This document shows, piece by piece, positions 28,203-37,031 of a DNA stretch of 64,000 nt. The stretch is from NCBI RefSeq assembly GCF_013522925.1, contig NZ_JAAMQU010000006.1, positions 264,551 to 328,550 on the forward strand, written 5' to 3'. The translations under genes and the position numbers were made by a program. How positions within the stretch are numbered: position 1 is the first letter of the stretch; each line of letters starts with the position of its first letter. The stretch is from Pseudomonas japonica. GTDB lineage: Bacteria; Pseudomonadota; Gammaproteobacteria; Pseudomonadales; Pseudomonadaceae. The notes under the pieces are model-generated. The model did no database searches, was not told the origin of the DNA, and worked only from the letters and a program-made list of their open reading frames with translations.

Positions 28203-29219
28203 ATGGGTTTTATGAACCTGCTGCGCAGGCAACTGACGGACATCCTGATCGTGGTGATCGGGGTGTCCGTGATCACCTTTATCATTTCGCACCTGATCCC
28301 TGGCGACCCGGCCCGGCTGATCGCGGGTGAACGCGCCAGTGACGAGATCGTCGCCAGCATCCGCCAACAATTGGGGCTGGACTTGCCGTTGTACCAGCAA
28401 TACCTGCGGTACATGGGGGATCTGCTCCAGGGCGACCTGGGGCAGTCGATCCGCACTCACCGCCCCGTGCTGGAAGACCTGCAGCTATTCTTCCCGGCAA
28501 CCCTGGAGCTGGCCATGGCCGCCATGCTGCTGTCCATTGCCGTGGGTGTGCCGCTTGGGGTGCTTTCGGCGGTGTACAACAACCGGGCGATCGACCACAT
28601 CTCCCGCACGCTGGCCGTGGCCGGTATCTCCACGCCGGCTTTCTGGCTGGGGTTGGGGCTGATCGTGCTGTTCTACGGCCATCTCGGCTGGTTGCCCGGT
28701 GGCGGACGGTTGAGCCAGGGCGTGGAGGCACCGCCCACCGTCAGCGGTTTCTATCTGTTCGACAGCCTGCTGGCGGGCCAGTGGGCCACGTTCGTCGATG
28801 CCGCGCGGCATATGTTGCTGCCCACGGCCACGCTGGCTTTCGTCAACCTGGGCGTCATCACCCGGCAGATCCGTGGCGCCATGCTCGAACAGCTCGGCGA
28901 GGATTACATTCGCACTGCGCGCGCATACGGCCTCTCGCAAGCGACGGTGGTGTTGCGCCATGCCCTGCCCAATGCCTTGATCCCGTCCATCACCGTGGTG
29001 GGCCTGGCGCTCGGCGACCTGTTGTACGGCGCGGTGCTGACCGAAACCGTGTTTGCCTGGCCCGGCATGGGCGCCTACGTGGTCAAGTCCATCCAGGCGC
29101 TGGATTTCCCGGCAGTCATGGGCTTCGCCATCCTCGTGTCGTTTATCTACGTGCTGCTCAACCGGCTTATCGAGCTGCTGTACCGGCTGGCCGACCCCCG
29201 TATCGCCAAGGTGAAGTGA
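28203..29219 (+). CDS. ddpB: ABC transporter permease (DdpB-like)
   Basis: 338 residues from ATG 28203, five bases after GAGGT. This is a DppB/OppB-type inner-membrane permease with about six helices. The N-terminal pattern is ITFIISHLIPGDPARLIAG and the EAA-like coupling loop is EDYIRTARAYGLSQATVVLRHALPNALIPSI. It pairs with DdpC to form the membrane channel. The next gene begins on the base after its stop codon. Confidence 0.93.
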   Translation: MGFMNLLRRQLTDILIVVIGVSVITFIISHLIPGDPARLIAGERASDEIVASIRQQLGLDLPLYQQYLRYMGDLLQGDLGQSIRTHRPVLEDLQLFFPATLELAMAAMLLSIAVGVPLGVLSAVYNNRAIDHISRTLAVAGISTPAFWLGLGLIVLFYGHLGWLPGGGRLSQGVEAPPTVSGFYLFDSLLAGQWATFVDAARHMLLPTATLAFVNLGVITRQIRGAMLEQLGEDYIRTARAYGLSQATVVLRHALPNALIPSITVVGLALGDLLYGAVLTETVFAWPGMGAYVVKSIQALDFPAVMGFAILVSFIYVLLNRLIELLYRLADPRIAKVK

Positions 29220-30095
29220 ATGACCACAGCCATCGCAACGCCCAACCCCCTGCGCGAGCAGCTCGCCTGGCTGGCGTACCGGGTGGGCCGCAGCCCGCTG
29301 ATGCTGGCCGGCCTGATCATCACCGTGCTGGTGCTCGTTTGCATCGTCGCCGCGCCCTGGCTCAGCCCCTATTCGCCCAACGCCTTGAAACTCACCGAAC
29401 GGCTGCAGGCGCCCAGCGCGCTGCATTGGTTCGGCACCGACGAAGTGGGCCGGGACTTGTTCAGCCGGGTTATCTTCGGCGCCCGGCAATCGGTGGGCGT
29501 GGGCCTGTTCGTCGCGTTTTCCTCCTGTGCCATCGGGGGGGTGCTGGGCTGCTTTTCAGGGGTGATCGGCGGGGCATTCGACCGCGTGATCATGCGCATC
29601 ATGGACATCATCCTTTCGGTGCCCTCGCTGGTGCTGATCATGGCGCTGGCCGCCGCGCTGGGCCCCAGCCTGTTCAACGCCATGCTTGCGATTACGCTGG
29701 TGCGCATTCCTTTCTATGTACGGCTGGCCCGGGGCCAGGCGCTGAGCATCCGGCAGATGGCCTACGTGCAGGCAGCGCAAACGTTCGGCGCAAGCCGCTG
29801 GCACCAGGTGCACTGGCACGTGGCGCGCAATGCGATGCCGCCGCTGCTGGTGCAGTTCAGCCTGGACATCGGCAACGCCATCCTCATGGCCTCGGCGCTG
29901 GGCTTCATTGGCCTGGGCGCTCAACCGCCCACCGCCGAATGGGGTGTGATGGTGGCCAGCGGGCGCAATTTCATTCTCGACCAGTGGTGGTACTCCACCT
30001 TCCCCGGCGTGGCGATCCTGATCACCGCGATCGGCTTCAACCTGCTCGGCGATGGGGTACGAGACCTGCTCGATCCACGGCAGAAGGGGAAATAG
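29220..30095 (+). CDS. ddpC: ABC transporter permease (DdpC-like)
   Basis: 291 residues, DppC/OppC-type permease. It shows the N-terminal helix, LHWFGTDEVGRDLFSRVIFGARQSVGVG (family signature), and the coupling loop AYVQAAQTFGASRWHQVHWHVARNAMPPLLVQ. The start codon immediately follows the ddpB stop, so the two permeases are translated together. ddpD begins one base after its stop. Confidence 0.93.
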   Translation: MTTAIATPNPLREQLAWLAYRVGRSPLMLAGLIITVLVLVCIVAAPWLSPYSPNALKLTERLQAPSALHWFGTDEVGRDLFSRVIFGARQSVGVGLFVAFSSCAIGGVLGCFSGVIGGAFDRVIMRIMDIILSVPSLVLIMALAAALGPSLFNAMLAITLVRIPFYVRLARGQALSIRQMAYVQAAQTFGASRWHQVHWHVARNAMPPLLVQFSLDIGNAILMASALGFIGLGAQPPTAEWGVMVASGRNFILDQWWYSTFPGVAILITAIGFNLLGDGVRDLLDPRQKGK

Positions 30096-30096
30096 G

Positions 30097-31080
30097 ATGG
30101 GCCAGGCCGTATTGACCATTGAAAACCTGGACCTGGAATTTCCCGGCTTCCGCACCACTGCCAAAGCCCTCAACGGGGTAACCCTGTGCGTGCAGCCCGG
30201 GGAAATCGTGGGCGTGGTGGGTGAGTCGGGCTCCGGCAAATCCGTGACGGCGATGGTCTCCATGGGGCTTCTACCCGAGGGCAGCTACCGGGTCACCCGG
30301 GGCTCGGTGCAGTTGCTGGGGCACGATGTGCTGGGCCAGAGTGAACGCCAGCTGGGCGAGGTGCGCGGGCGCGAAGCGGCGATGATCTTCCAGGAACCGA
30401 TGACGGCCCTGAACCCCACCCGACGCATCGGCCAGCAACTGCTGGACGTGATCCGCCGGCACCAGCCACTGGGCAAGCAGCAGGCAAGGGCCAAGGCCGT
30501 GGAGCTGTTGCGCGACATGCACATCGCCGACCCCGAACAGGTGCTGGACCGTTATCCCTTCGAACTCTCCGGTGGCATGCGCCAGCGCATCATGATCGCC
30601 CTGGCGTTTTCCTGTGACCCCAAACTGCTGATCGCCGACGAGCCCACCACCGCGCTGGACGTCACTGTGCAACGGCAGGTGCTTCTGCTGCTGCGTGAAA
30701 AAGCCCGCCAGCGTGGCACGGCAATCCTGCTGATTACCCATGACATGGCGCTGGTGTCGCAGTTCTGCGACCGCCTGTATGTGATGTATACCGGCGCCAT
30801 CGTCGAAGAGGGGCCTACCGGCCGAGTGCTGGCCAGCCCGGGACACCCTTACACCCAGGGCCTGCTGGCCAGCCTGCCGGAGCGAGCGGTACCCGGGCAA
30901 GACTTGGACACCATCCGCGGCCAGGTGCCCAACCTGGCGCACCTGCCCACCGGCTGTACCTTCAAGGACCGCTGCGCGTACCGCATGCCCCGTTGCGAGC
31001 AACGCCCGGCGTTGATGCCCGCTGATTCCCCCGCTCACTTCAGCGCCTGCTGGCTGCAGGCGCAGGAGCCCCAGCCATGA
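30097..31080 (+). CDS. ddpD: ABC transporter ATP-binding protein (DdpD-like)
   Basis: 327 residues from ATG 30097. An in-frame upstream ATG at 30052 lies inside ddpC and is rejected. Walker A is GESGSGKS, the signature is LSGGMRQR, Walker B is LLIADEPTTALD, and the switch His is in LITHDMA. The C-terminal oligopeptide-transporter extension contains the four-cysteine motif (CTFKDRCAYRMPRCEQR ... CW), which in related transporters can bind a 4Fe-4S cluster. It energises the importer with DdpF, whose start overlaps by four bases. Confidence 0.94.
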   Translation: MGQAVLTIENLDLEFPGFRTTAKALNGVTLCVQPGEIVGVVGESGSGKSVTAMVSMGLLPEGSYRVTRGSVQLLGHDVLGQSERQLGEVRGREAAMIFQEPMTALNPTRRIGQQLLDVIRRHQPLGKQQARAKAVELLRDMHIADPEQVLDRYPFELSGGMRQRIMIALAFSCDPKLLIADEPTTALDVTVQRQVLLLLREKARQRGTAILLITHDMALVSQFCDRLYVMYTGAIVEEGPTGRVLASPGHPYTQGLLASLPERAVPGQDLDTIRGQVPNLAHLPTGCTFKDRCAYRMPRCEQRPALMPADSPAHFSACWLQAQEPQP

Positions 31081-32039
31081 ATGCTTTGACAAACCCCAAG
31101 CCTGCGCTGCTGGCGCTGCACGACGTGCATGTGCGCTACGCCATCGGGCGAGACTGGCTAGGCCGTTCGAAAGGCTACGCCCACGCCCTCAACGGCATCG
31201 ACCTGGAGGTGCGCGCGGGTGAAACCCTGGGCATTGTCGGGGAGTCCGGTTGCGGTAAGAGCACCCTGGCCCAATTGCTGATGGGCTTGCTGCAGCCGGG
31301 CAGCGGCACCCTGCGCTACGTTTGGAACAACCAGGACGAGCGTCGGCACCGCACGCAGATCGTGTTCCAGGACCCGCAATCGTCCCTCGACCCGCGATTG
31401 CCGGTATGGCGGATCATTACCGAACCATTGACGGTGAGGCAGCGCCCAGGGGCCGCGCGGCTGAGGGCCATCGCCGAACAACTGGCCGAACAGGTGGGCC
31501 TGCGCCCGGAATCCCTGGACCGCTACCCTCACCAGTTCTCCGGCGGCCAGCGCCAACGCATTGCGATTGCCCGGGCCTTGTCTTCCAACCCTGACGTCAT
31601 CGTGCTGGACGAGCCCACTTCGGCGCTGGACATTTCCGTCCAGGCGCAAATCCTCAACCTGTTGGCCGGGCTGCAACGCGAGCGCGGCCTGACCTTTATC
31701 CTGATCTCCCACAACGTCTCGGTGGTGCGCCACCTGGCCGACCGGGTGGCGGTGATGTACCTGGGGCAGATCGTGGAGGTGGGCGACGCGGCCACGGTGC
31801 TGGATACGCCGCAGCACCCCTACACGCAGCTGCTGCTCGATGCGGTGCCTCGCCTGGGCAAGCCTCTGGAGGGCGACGCTGCTTCTCAACGCACCGAACT
31901 GCCAGGCAACCGGCATTTGCCGACGGGGTGTTTCTTCCTGGACCGCTGCGCCCATGCCCACCCGGGCTGCGAAAAACCTCAGCCGTTGCGCGAGGGCAAG
32001 GGGGTTGAGGTGCGGTGTTGCCTGCTGGCGGATAACTGA
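31077..32039 (+). CDS. ddpF: ABC transporter ATP-binding protein (DdpF-like)
   Basis: 320 residues. Walker A GESGCGKST, signature FSGGQRQRIAIARAL, Walker B VIVLDEPTSALDISVQ, switch His in LISHNVS. The C-terminal oligopeptide extension CFFLDRCAHAHPGC is present. It overlaps ddpD by ATGA and is the last gene of the rpiR-ddpXABCDF operon. Its 3' end faces the convergent GlxA-like regulator 29 bases away with no clear hairpin. Confidence 0.94.
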   Translation: MNALTNPKPALLALHDVHVRYAIGRDWLGRSKGYAHALNGIDLEVRAGETLGIVGESGCGKSTLAQLLMGLLQPGSGTLRYVWNNQDERRHRTQIVFQDPQSSLDPRLPVWRIITEPLTVRQRPGAARLRAIAEQLAEQVGLRPESLDRYPHQFSGGQRQRIAIARALSSNPDVIVLDEPTSALDISVQAQILNLLAGLQRERGLTFILISHNVSVVRHLADRVAVMYLGQIVEVGDAATVLDTPQHPYTQLLLDAVPRLGKPLEGDAASQRTELPGNRHLPTGCFFLDRCAHAHPGCEKPQPLREGKGVEVRCCLLADN

Positions 32040-32067
32040 CCGGGCGAGGCGAAACGGGCCCTGCCGC

Positions 32068-33021
32068 CTATGCCGTTGTATGGCCACGCCGGTACTGCGA
32101 GGGGGTCACGCCCAGGTGTTTCACGAAGGTGCGGCGCAGGGTATCCGCATTGGCGAACCCGCAGCGGGCGGCGACCGTCTTTGGCGCGGCGCTGCCCTCT
32201 TCCAGCAGTGCCCGGGCCGCCTCGATGCGTACTGCCTCTACCCAGGCGGCAGGGGTAATACCCACCTCGGCATGAAACAGCCGGGCGAAATGCCGAGCGC
32301 TCATGCCCGCGCGCTCGGCGAGCGCCGCAACGCCGAGATTAGCCTGGGGGTTGGCCGCCGCCCATCGCTGGATTTCCTGCAGCACGCTACGGCCCGCCAA
32401 CTGCGCTTCGCCCTTGCGGCTGAATTGAAGCTGGCCACCCGGGCGCTTGAAATACATCACCAGCTGCGCCGCTACCCTGGCCGCCACTTCACGGCCCAGG
32501 TCTTCCTGCACCAGCGCAAGCGCCAGGTCCAGCCCTGCAGTCACGCCTGCCGACGTGCGAAGCTTGCCGTCGCATACGTAGAGCGCATCGGCTTCCACTA
32601 CCACTTCGGGATAGCGCTGGGCCAAGGCGTCGGCGACGGCCCAGTGAGTGGTAACCCGCGCCCCGTCGAGCAGCCCGGCCTGGGCCAATGGGAACGCGCC
32701 GGTGCATACCGAGCCAAAGCGCCGCGAGGCGCCGGCCAGCTGCCGCAAACCGTCGAGCAGGGAAGGCTTGAGGCGCAGTTGCGGGGCCCCCGGTGCGCCC
32801 GCTACCAGCACGGTGTCGAACGTGCCCGTGGCGCCGCCCAGCACGCCGTCGGTAAGCAACCGCGCCCCCGAGCTGCTGCGAACAGGCCCGGCGCCGCAGC
32901 CCAGCACGTGCAATTCATAGAAAGCCCGGCCTGATTCGACGTTGGCTTGAGCGAACACATCAAGGGGCCCGGAAACATCCAGCAGCTGGACATCAGGCAA
33001 GGCGATCAGTGCAACTCTCAA
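32068..33021 (-). CDS. GlxA-family AraC regulator with DJ-1/PfpI domain
   Basis: 317 residues. The start is TTG 33021, supported by GGGGAG five bases upstream and the family N-terminus (MRVALIALPDVQLLDVSGPLDVF). The DJ-1/PfpI domain spans about residues 1-185 with the elbow cysteine Cys106 in FGSVCTGAFPLAQAG and the conserved TTHW. Two AraC helix-turn-helices follow (LGVAALAERAGMSARHFARLF and PKTVAARCGFANADTLRRTF). It is divergent from the HD-domain gene, its likely target. The effector is unknown. GlxA-type regulators often control nitrogen compound degradation. Confidence 0.9.
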   Translation of the reverse strand: MRVALIALPDVQLLDVSGPLDVFAQANVESGRAFYELHVLGCGAGPVRSSSGARLLTDGVLGGATGTFDTVLVAGAPGAPQLRLKPSLLDGLRQLAGASRRFGSVCTGAFPLAQAGLLDGARVTTHWAVADALAQRYPEVVVEADALYVCDGKLRTSAGVTAGLDLALALVQEDLGREVAARVAAQLVMYFKRPGGQLQFSRKGEAQLAGRSVLQEIQRWAAANPQANLGVAALAERAGMSARHFARLFHAEVGITPAAWVEAVRIEAARALLEEGSAAPKTVAARCGFANADTLRRTFVKHLGVTPSQYRRGHTTA

Positions 33022-33135
33022 GGCAGCTCCCCAAGGCAGGTTATGAACGCAAATGGCAGGATCTGGCTGTTAGCGCCGATAGCGGACATTGCCATGGTAC
33101 CTGAAAATGGAATGCACACCCCCTCGGAGAGCACC

Positions 33136-33777
33136 ATGAGCACTGAATCGAACATCGCCCGCGTACCGGACAGCGCCATCGCCCGCGCAATCACCGAACA
33201 GGTGCGCGATACCGCCTCGCCCCTGCTCTTCCATCATTCGAGCCGCGTGTACCACTTTGCAGCCATGGCTGGGGCCAAGCGCGGGCTGGCATTCGACCCT
33301 GAGCTCTTGTATTGCGCCTGCATGTTCCATGACCTGGGCCTTACCCACCAACACTCGAGCGCGTGTTACCGGTTCGAAGTGGACAGCGCCAATGCAGCCA
33401 CCACGTTTTTGACGGCGCATGGGGTGAGCCAGCAGGACATCGACACGGTGTGGGCGGCGATTGCGCTGCATACCACTCCAGGCATTCCGGAACATATGCA
33501 TCCGGTAATCGCCCTGGTGACCGCCGGCGTTGAAATGGACGTACTGGGCATGGCCTACGATCAATACAGCGAGGCCGAGCGGGAGGCGGTGGTACAGGCC
33601 CATCCGCGTGGCCCCCGGTTCAAGGAAGAGATTATCCAGGCCTTTTATGAAGGCATCCGGCACAAACCGCACACCACCTTCGGCAACGTGAAGGCTGACG
33701 TGATCGCGGACAAGGAACCGGGCTTCGCACCGGGTAATTTCTGCCAGGTGATCAGGGCCTCGCGCTGGCCCGCCTGA
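33136..33777 (+). CDS. HD-domain hydrolase, cyanamide-hydratase-like
   Basis: 213 residues from ATG 33136 (GGAG six bases upstream). Metal-binding HD features are LLFHHSSRVYHFA (His33/34), LLYCACMFHDLGLTH (His65-Asp66) and ALHTTPG. The order FHHS-RVYHF then LLYxACMFHDLG resembles cyanamide hydratase/Ddi2-type HD proteins more than nucleotidase or ppGpp hydrolase members. Its divergent GlxA-type regulator fits inducible breakdown of a small nitrogen compound. No signal peptide. The actual substrate is unknown. Confidence 0.8.
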   Translation: MSTESNIARVPDSAIARAITEQVRDTASPLLFHHSSRVYHFAAMAGAKRGLAFDPELLYCACMFHDLGLTHQHSSACYRFEVDSANAATTFLTAHGVSQQDIDTVWAAIALHTTPGIPEHMHPVIALVTAGVEMDVLGMAYDQYSEAEREAVVQAHPRGPRFKEEIIQAFYEGIRHKPHTTFGNVKADVIADKEPGFAPGNFCQVIRASRWPA

Positions 33778-33931
33778 GGCACTTGCCTATCAAGCATGAG
33801 GCGCGCGAGCGGCCCGGGTTGGTAGGGCCCTTCTTGCGCCCGCCCGGAACCCCTGCGCTTAAACCGGTTCGTCGCTATCGCGTTCGCTAAGGTAACATTG
33901 CCCTTTCAATGACCTGTATAACGTCGATCTC

Positions 33932-34969
33932 GTGCGCAAACTCGCTCTACTTTTCTGCTCCGCCGCGCTCGCCGCAGGCGTCGCCACCTATGCCTGGTGG
34001 GCATCACAAAGGCCCGTGGCGCATTACCTGTCGGACCTGCGCATCGAAGTGCTGCTGGATCAAGGCAGCCCCGGTGCGGCGGGCAACCTGCTGGGGCTGC
34101 AACCGCGCATGGCCCCGGCGGATTATCAGGACGCACGCCGCCTGCAGCTCAAATTCGAAGCCTACCTGCGCCAGGCCCGCGCCCAAGGCCTGCTGGGCCC
34201 GCGTACGATCGTGGTACTGCCGGAGCACATCGGTACCTGGCTATGGCTCAGTGGCGAGAAGGATGAGGTGTACCAGGCCGACGAGCTCAAAGGCGCCAGT
34301 GGCTGGTTCACCTTGAGTAACCCGTTGCCCTTCCTCCAGGCCTGGCTGGGCGGCCATGGCCGGCACCGTTTCAGCGAAGCCCAGTTGCGAATGAAAGCGC
34401 CACGCATGGCCGAGGACTACCAGCGGGTGTTCGGTGGGCTGGCCCGGCAGTTCGGCATTACCTTGGTGGCCGGTTCCATTGTGCTGCCAGAGCCGAGCGT
34501 GCGCGATGGCAAGCTGGTGATCGGTGATGGCCCCCTTTACAACGCAAGCGTAGTGTTTGGCAGCGACGGCCAGCCGCTGGCGCCGCCGCTGAGGCAACAC
34601 CGCGTGCACTTCCGTCGCTTTATCACCGCCGGTGACGCGCCGGCCGTGCAGGTTGTGCAAACGCCTGCCGGCCCGGTGGCCGTAGCGCTGGGTGAAGATG
34701 CCGCCGCGCCGGAAACACAGGCACTGGTACAGGCCACAGGGGCCAGGGCCCTGGCGGTCCCGGCGTTCAGCGCTCATGCCGTGGACGAAGGGCCTGCCCC
34801 GCCCCCCGCAACGCTTGATGGCATAGCGCCCGCCGGCATGGTGGTTTACCTGCACGGGCGGTTCTGGAGCCACGTGGGCACCGGCGAGGGCTACAGCTGG
34901 CAGGCGGGGCATCGTGGCCGGCCGCATGCGCACGGCGAGGCTGCCGGGATGTTCAACCTGTGGCTATGA
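33932..34969 (+). CDS. Nitrilase-fold protein lacking catalytic Cys and Lys
   Basis: 345 residues from GTG 33932. A single membrane anchor or signal covers residues 5-23. The rest resembles the carbon-nitrogen hydrolase fold: TIVVLPEHIGTWLW contains the usual Glu (Glu98), and GLARQFGITLVAGSIVLPEP and LYNASVVFGSDGQ match typical strands. Where nitrilases have the catalytic Lys (K-x-HL) there is Arg224 (HRVHF), and where they have Cys-Tyr-Glu there is Leu-Gly-Glu (VAVALGEDAAAPE, Leu253). The only cysteine is Cys9, in the N-terminal segment. It is coupled by ATGA to an AraC regulator. It is likely a non-catalytic envelope protein. Confidence 0.7.
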   Translation: MRKLALLFCSAALAAGVATYAWWASQRPVAHYLSDLRIEVLLDQGSPGAAGNLLGLQPRMAPADYQDARRLQLKFEAYLRQARAQGLLGPRTIVVLPEHIGTWLWLSGEKDEVYQADELKGASGWFTLSNPLPFLQAWLGGHGRHRFSEAQLRMKAPRMAEDYQRVFGGLARQFGITLVAGSIVLPEPSVRDGKLVIGDGPLYNASVVFGSDGQPLAPPLRQHRVHFRRFITAGDAPAVQVVQTPAGPVAVALGEDAAAPETQALVQATGARALAVPAFSAHAVDEGPAPPPATLDGIAPAGMVVYLHGRFWSHVGTGEGYSWQAGHRGRPHAHGEAAGMFNLWL

Positions 34970-36018
34970 AGGCCGGGCACCTGCGCCTGGGCGAGGTGTC
35001 GGTAGGCTTCCTGCAGGCGATGGCCGCGGCGGTACGCGAGCAGGGCCACGATCCTGCCTCGTTGCTGGAACAGTACGGCTTTGACCCGGCACGCCTGGCA
35101 CAGCCCAACGCTACCCTGTCGATCGCCCGCTACATGCGGTTGGGGCACGCCGCCATTCAGCTCACGGGCAACCCGGCCCTGGGCCTGGCAATGGGCGGCG
35201 CGGCGCACCCAGCCCAGGCCGGGCTGGCCGGGGTAACTGCAGCCCAGGCGCCGAACGTTCGAGAGGCCGCCCGCGCGCTGATCCGCTTCGAGCCGTTGTA
35301 CGGCAATAATTACCGCGGGCAGTCGAGTTTCGAGGAAGACGCCCGGGGCGCCTGGCTGAATTTCTACTCCATCAGCCCTTATAACGACTTCAACCGCTTT
35401 GTGGTGGATTCACTGCTCAGCGGCTGGCTGCGTCAACTGTCCACGGTTGCCGGGCAGCCGATACGCGCGCAGCAGTTGCAAATCGAGTTCGAGGCGCCGG
35501 CCTACGCGGCCGCATATGAAGGGCTCAGCGAAATGCCTCCCCAATTTGCCGCCGGCGTTAACCGCCTGCGGCTGAGCCAGCCTGTGTTGTCGCTGCGCAA
35601 CCCACAGCACTGCCCCAGCACCTGGCATCAATTGCTCGGGTTGTGTGAAGAAGCCCTGGCCCGGCAAACCCGCACTCGAAGCCTCACCGAACAGATCGCC
35701 GGGCTATTGGGGCCGCTGCTTGAAGGGCGCCGCGAGCCGGACCTCGAGCAGGTGGCCGCGCGGCTGAAGTTGCCGCCCTGGACACTGCGGCGCAAGCTGG
35801 CCGAGGAAAACACAGGTTTCCGGGAAATCCTCAACCAGACCCGCCGTGACTTGGCACTGGCGTATATCCGCGACACCGAGCTGAGCCTGGGCGAGATCAC
35901 CTGGCTGTTGGGATTTACTTCGGCAGAGGCCTTTCAGCGTGCATTCAAGCGCTGGGCCGGGCAACCGCCGGGTGCCTATCGGCGCGCCTGCAGGCAGGCC
36001 CGGCAAGCCGATCACTGA
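34966..36018 (+). CDS. AraC-family regulator with arabinose-binding-type N domain
   Basis: 350 residues from ATG 34966, which overlaps the upstream stop (ATGA). GTG 34960 is possible. The N-terminal two thirds match the OruR/ArgR-like AraC subfamily (SVGFLQAMAAAVREQGHDPASLLEQYGFD, ANVREAARALIRFEPLYGNN-like region). The C-terminal helix-turn-helix pair is DLEQVAARLKLPPWTLRRKLAEENTGF and LSLGEITWLLGFTSAEAFQRAFKRWAGQPPGAYR. It is cotranscribed with the nitrilase-fold gene, an unusual arrangement that hints the latter influences the regulator's signal. Targets are not evident. Confidence 0.88.
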   Translation: MKAGHLRLGEVSVGFLQAMAAAVREQGHDPASLLEQYGFDPARLAQPNATLSIARYMRLGHAAIQLTGNPALGLAMGGAAHPAQAGLAGVTAAQAPNVREAARALIRFEPLYGNNYRGQSSFEEDARGAWLNFYSISPYNDFNRFVVDSLLSGWLRQLSTVAGQPIRAQQLQIEFEAPAYAAAYEGLSEMPPQFAAGVNRLRLSQPVLSLRNPQHCPSTWHQLLGLCEEALARQTRTRSLTEQIAGLLGPLLEGRREPDLEQVAARLKLPPWTLRRKLAEENTGFREILNQTRRDLALAYIRDTELSLGEITWLLGFTSAEAFQRAFKRWAGQPPGAYRRACRQARQADH

Positions 36019-36797
36019 ACCGGCGCGGGCTCGCTGGTTTCAGGCACGATCGGGGCTTGCTCGGCAGGCGGCGCCACGGGTTCAGAGCTTTGCGGGGCCG
36101 CAGGCGGAATGGCGGCCGGCTGGGGTTCGGCAGGCACCGTGGGCTGGGCGTCAGCAGCGGGTTGCGGTGCGGCGGCAGGTTCGGGCGCCGGTGCCGATGG
36201 TTCCGGAATGCCCAGCTCGCCCTTGGGCTTGTCCGGTATGTGCGCGGCGTCACGCGCGGCTTTGGGCAGGAAACTCTCCACCAGCGCGAAATAGCGCTCG
36301 TAAAACTGAGTGGCTGCCACGGTTTCGCTGGCAACCTTCACCATCGAGTCATCGGTAGAGCCGATCGGCATGGACACCGACCCCAGCACCCCCACGCCCA
36401 GGCTGGCCGAATTGTTCACCTTCTTGAGCGCGTAACGGTCCTGCAAAGCGTTGGCGAACATGGTGGAGCTGCGATCGCTGTCGCTGTCAGGCGCGCACAC
36501 CACGTTGAAGGAAATTTCCAGGTGGGTGTCACCGTTCTGCTGGAAGCTTTTGTGCCCGCTGACCAGCTTGGGGTCGCTGCTGGTGATGATGTAGCCCTGG
36601 CTGAGCAACGCGCGCCGGGCGGCCTCGCACGAAGCCGTGTCACTCACCGGGTAGCTGCGCGAGAACGTGCCCGAGTCGTCGAAGTGCTCATGCTCGTAGA
36701 TGGCGGGCTTTTGCGAGGAGCAGCCCGCGGCGCCGGCCACGATCAAGGCCAGCACAACCCCTTTTCCCGGGATAGCGACGGCGATGGATTTGAACAT
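36012..36797 (-). CDS. DUF2242-like lipoprotein with Pro/Ala-rich tail
   Basis: 261 residues. ATG 36797 is preferred over ATG 36803 because AGG lies nine bases upstream of it. A lipoprotein signal ends in AGAAGC. The folded part (about 30-185) includes YEHEHFDDSGTFSRSYPVSDTASCEAARRALLSQGY and a stretch of beta strands, resembling DUF2242. The last 70 residues are almost only Pro, Ala, Glu and Gln, a probable wall-spanning or unstructured tail. It is convergent with the AraC gene, and the two coding ends overlap by seven bases. Function is unknown. Confidence 0.7.
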   Translation of the reverse strand: MFKSIAVAIPGKGVVLALIVAGAAGCSSQKPAIYEHEHFDDSGTFSRSYPVSDTASCEAARRALLSQGYIITSSDPKLVSGHKSFQQNGDTHLEISFNVVCAPDSDSDRSSTMFANALQDRYALKKVNNSASLGVGVLGSVSMPIGSTDDSMVKVASETVAATQFYERYFALVESFLPKAARDAAHIPDKPKGELGIPEPSAPAPEPAAAPQPAADAQPTVPAEPQPAAIPPAAPQSSEPVAPPAEQAPIVPETSEPAPVQ

Positions 36798-37031
36798 GTA
36801 CATAAACCTGCTAGCGATCGGCGGGCCGGCATTGTGCACCACAACGCCGCGCCCTGCCCTGTGAAATCAGTGTCAGAAAGCGCGGACTTTACTACGCCCA
36901 CGCCTGTTGGCCAAACCGTGAAGCGGTCCAGGCGGCGTGGCGACAGCGTTTGCGTTCCCGTATATTGCGCGCTTCGTACCACCCAGGGCGCCTGTACAAG
37001 GTGCCAGGCAGTTGCCCAAAAGGACCCGGCC

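Noticed and set aside
36057..37031. Long upstream extension of the LysR gene
   Set aside because: The extension is the reverse complement of the Pro/Ala-rich lipoprotein tail and its promoter. LysR proteins start at the helix-turn-helix, which begins right after ATG 37032.
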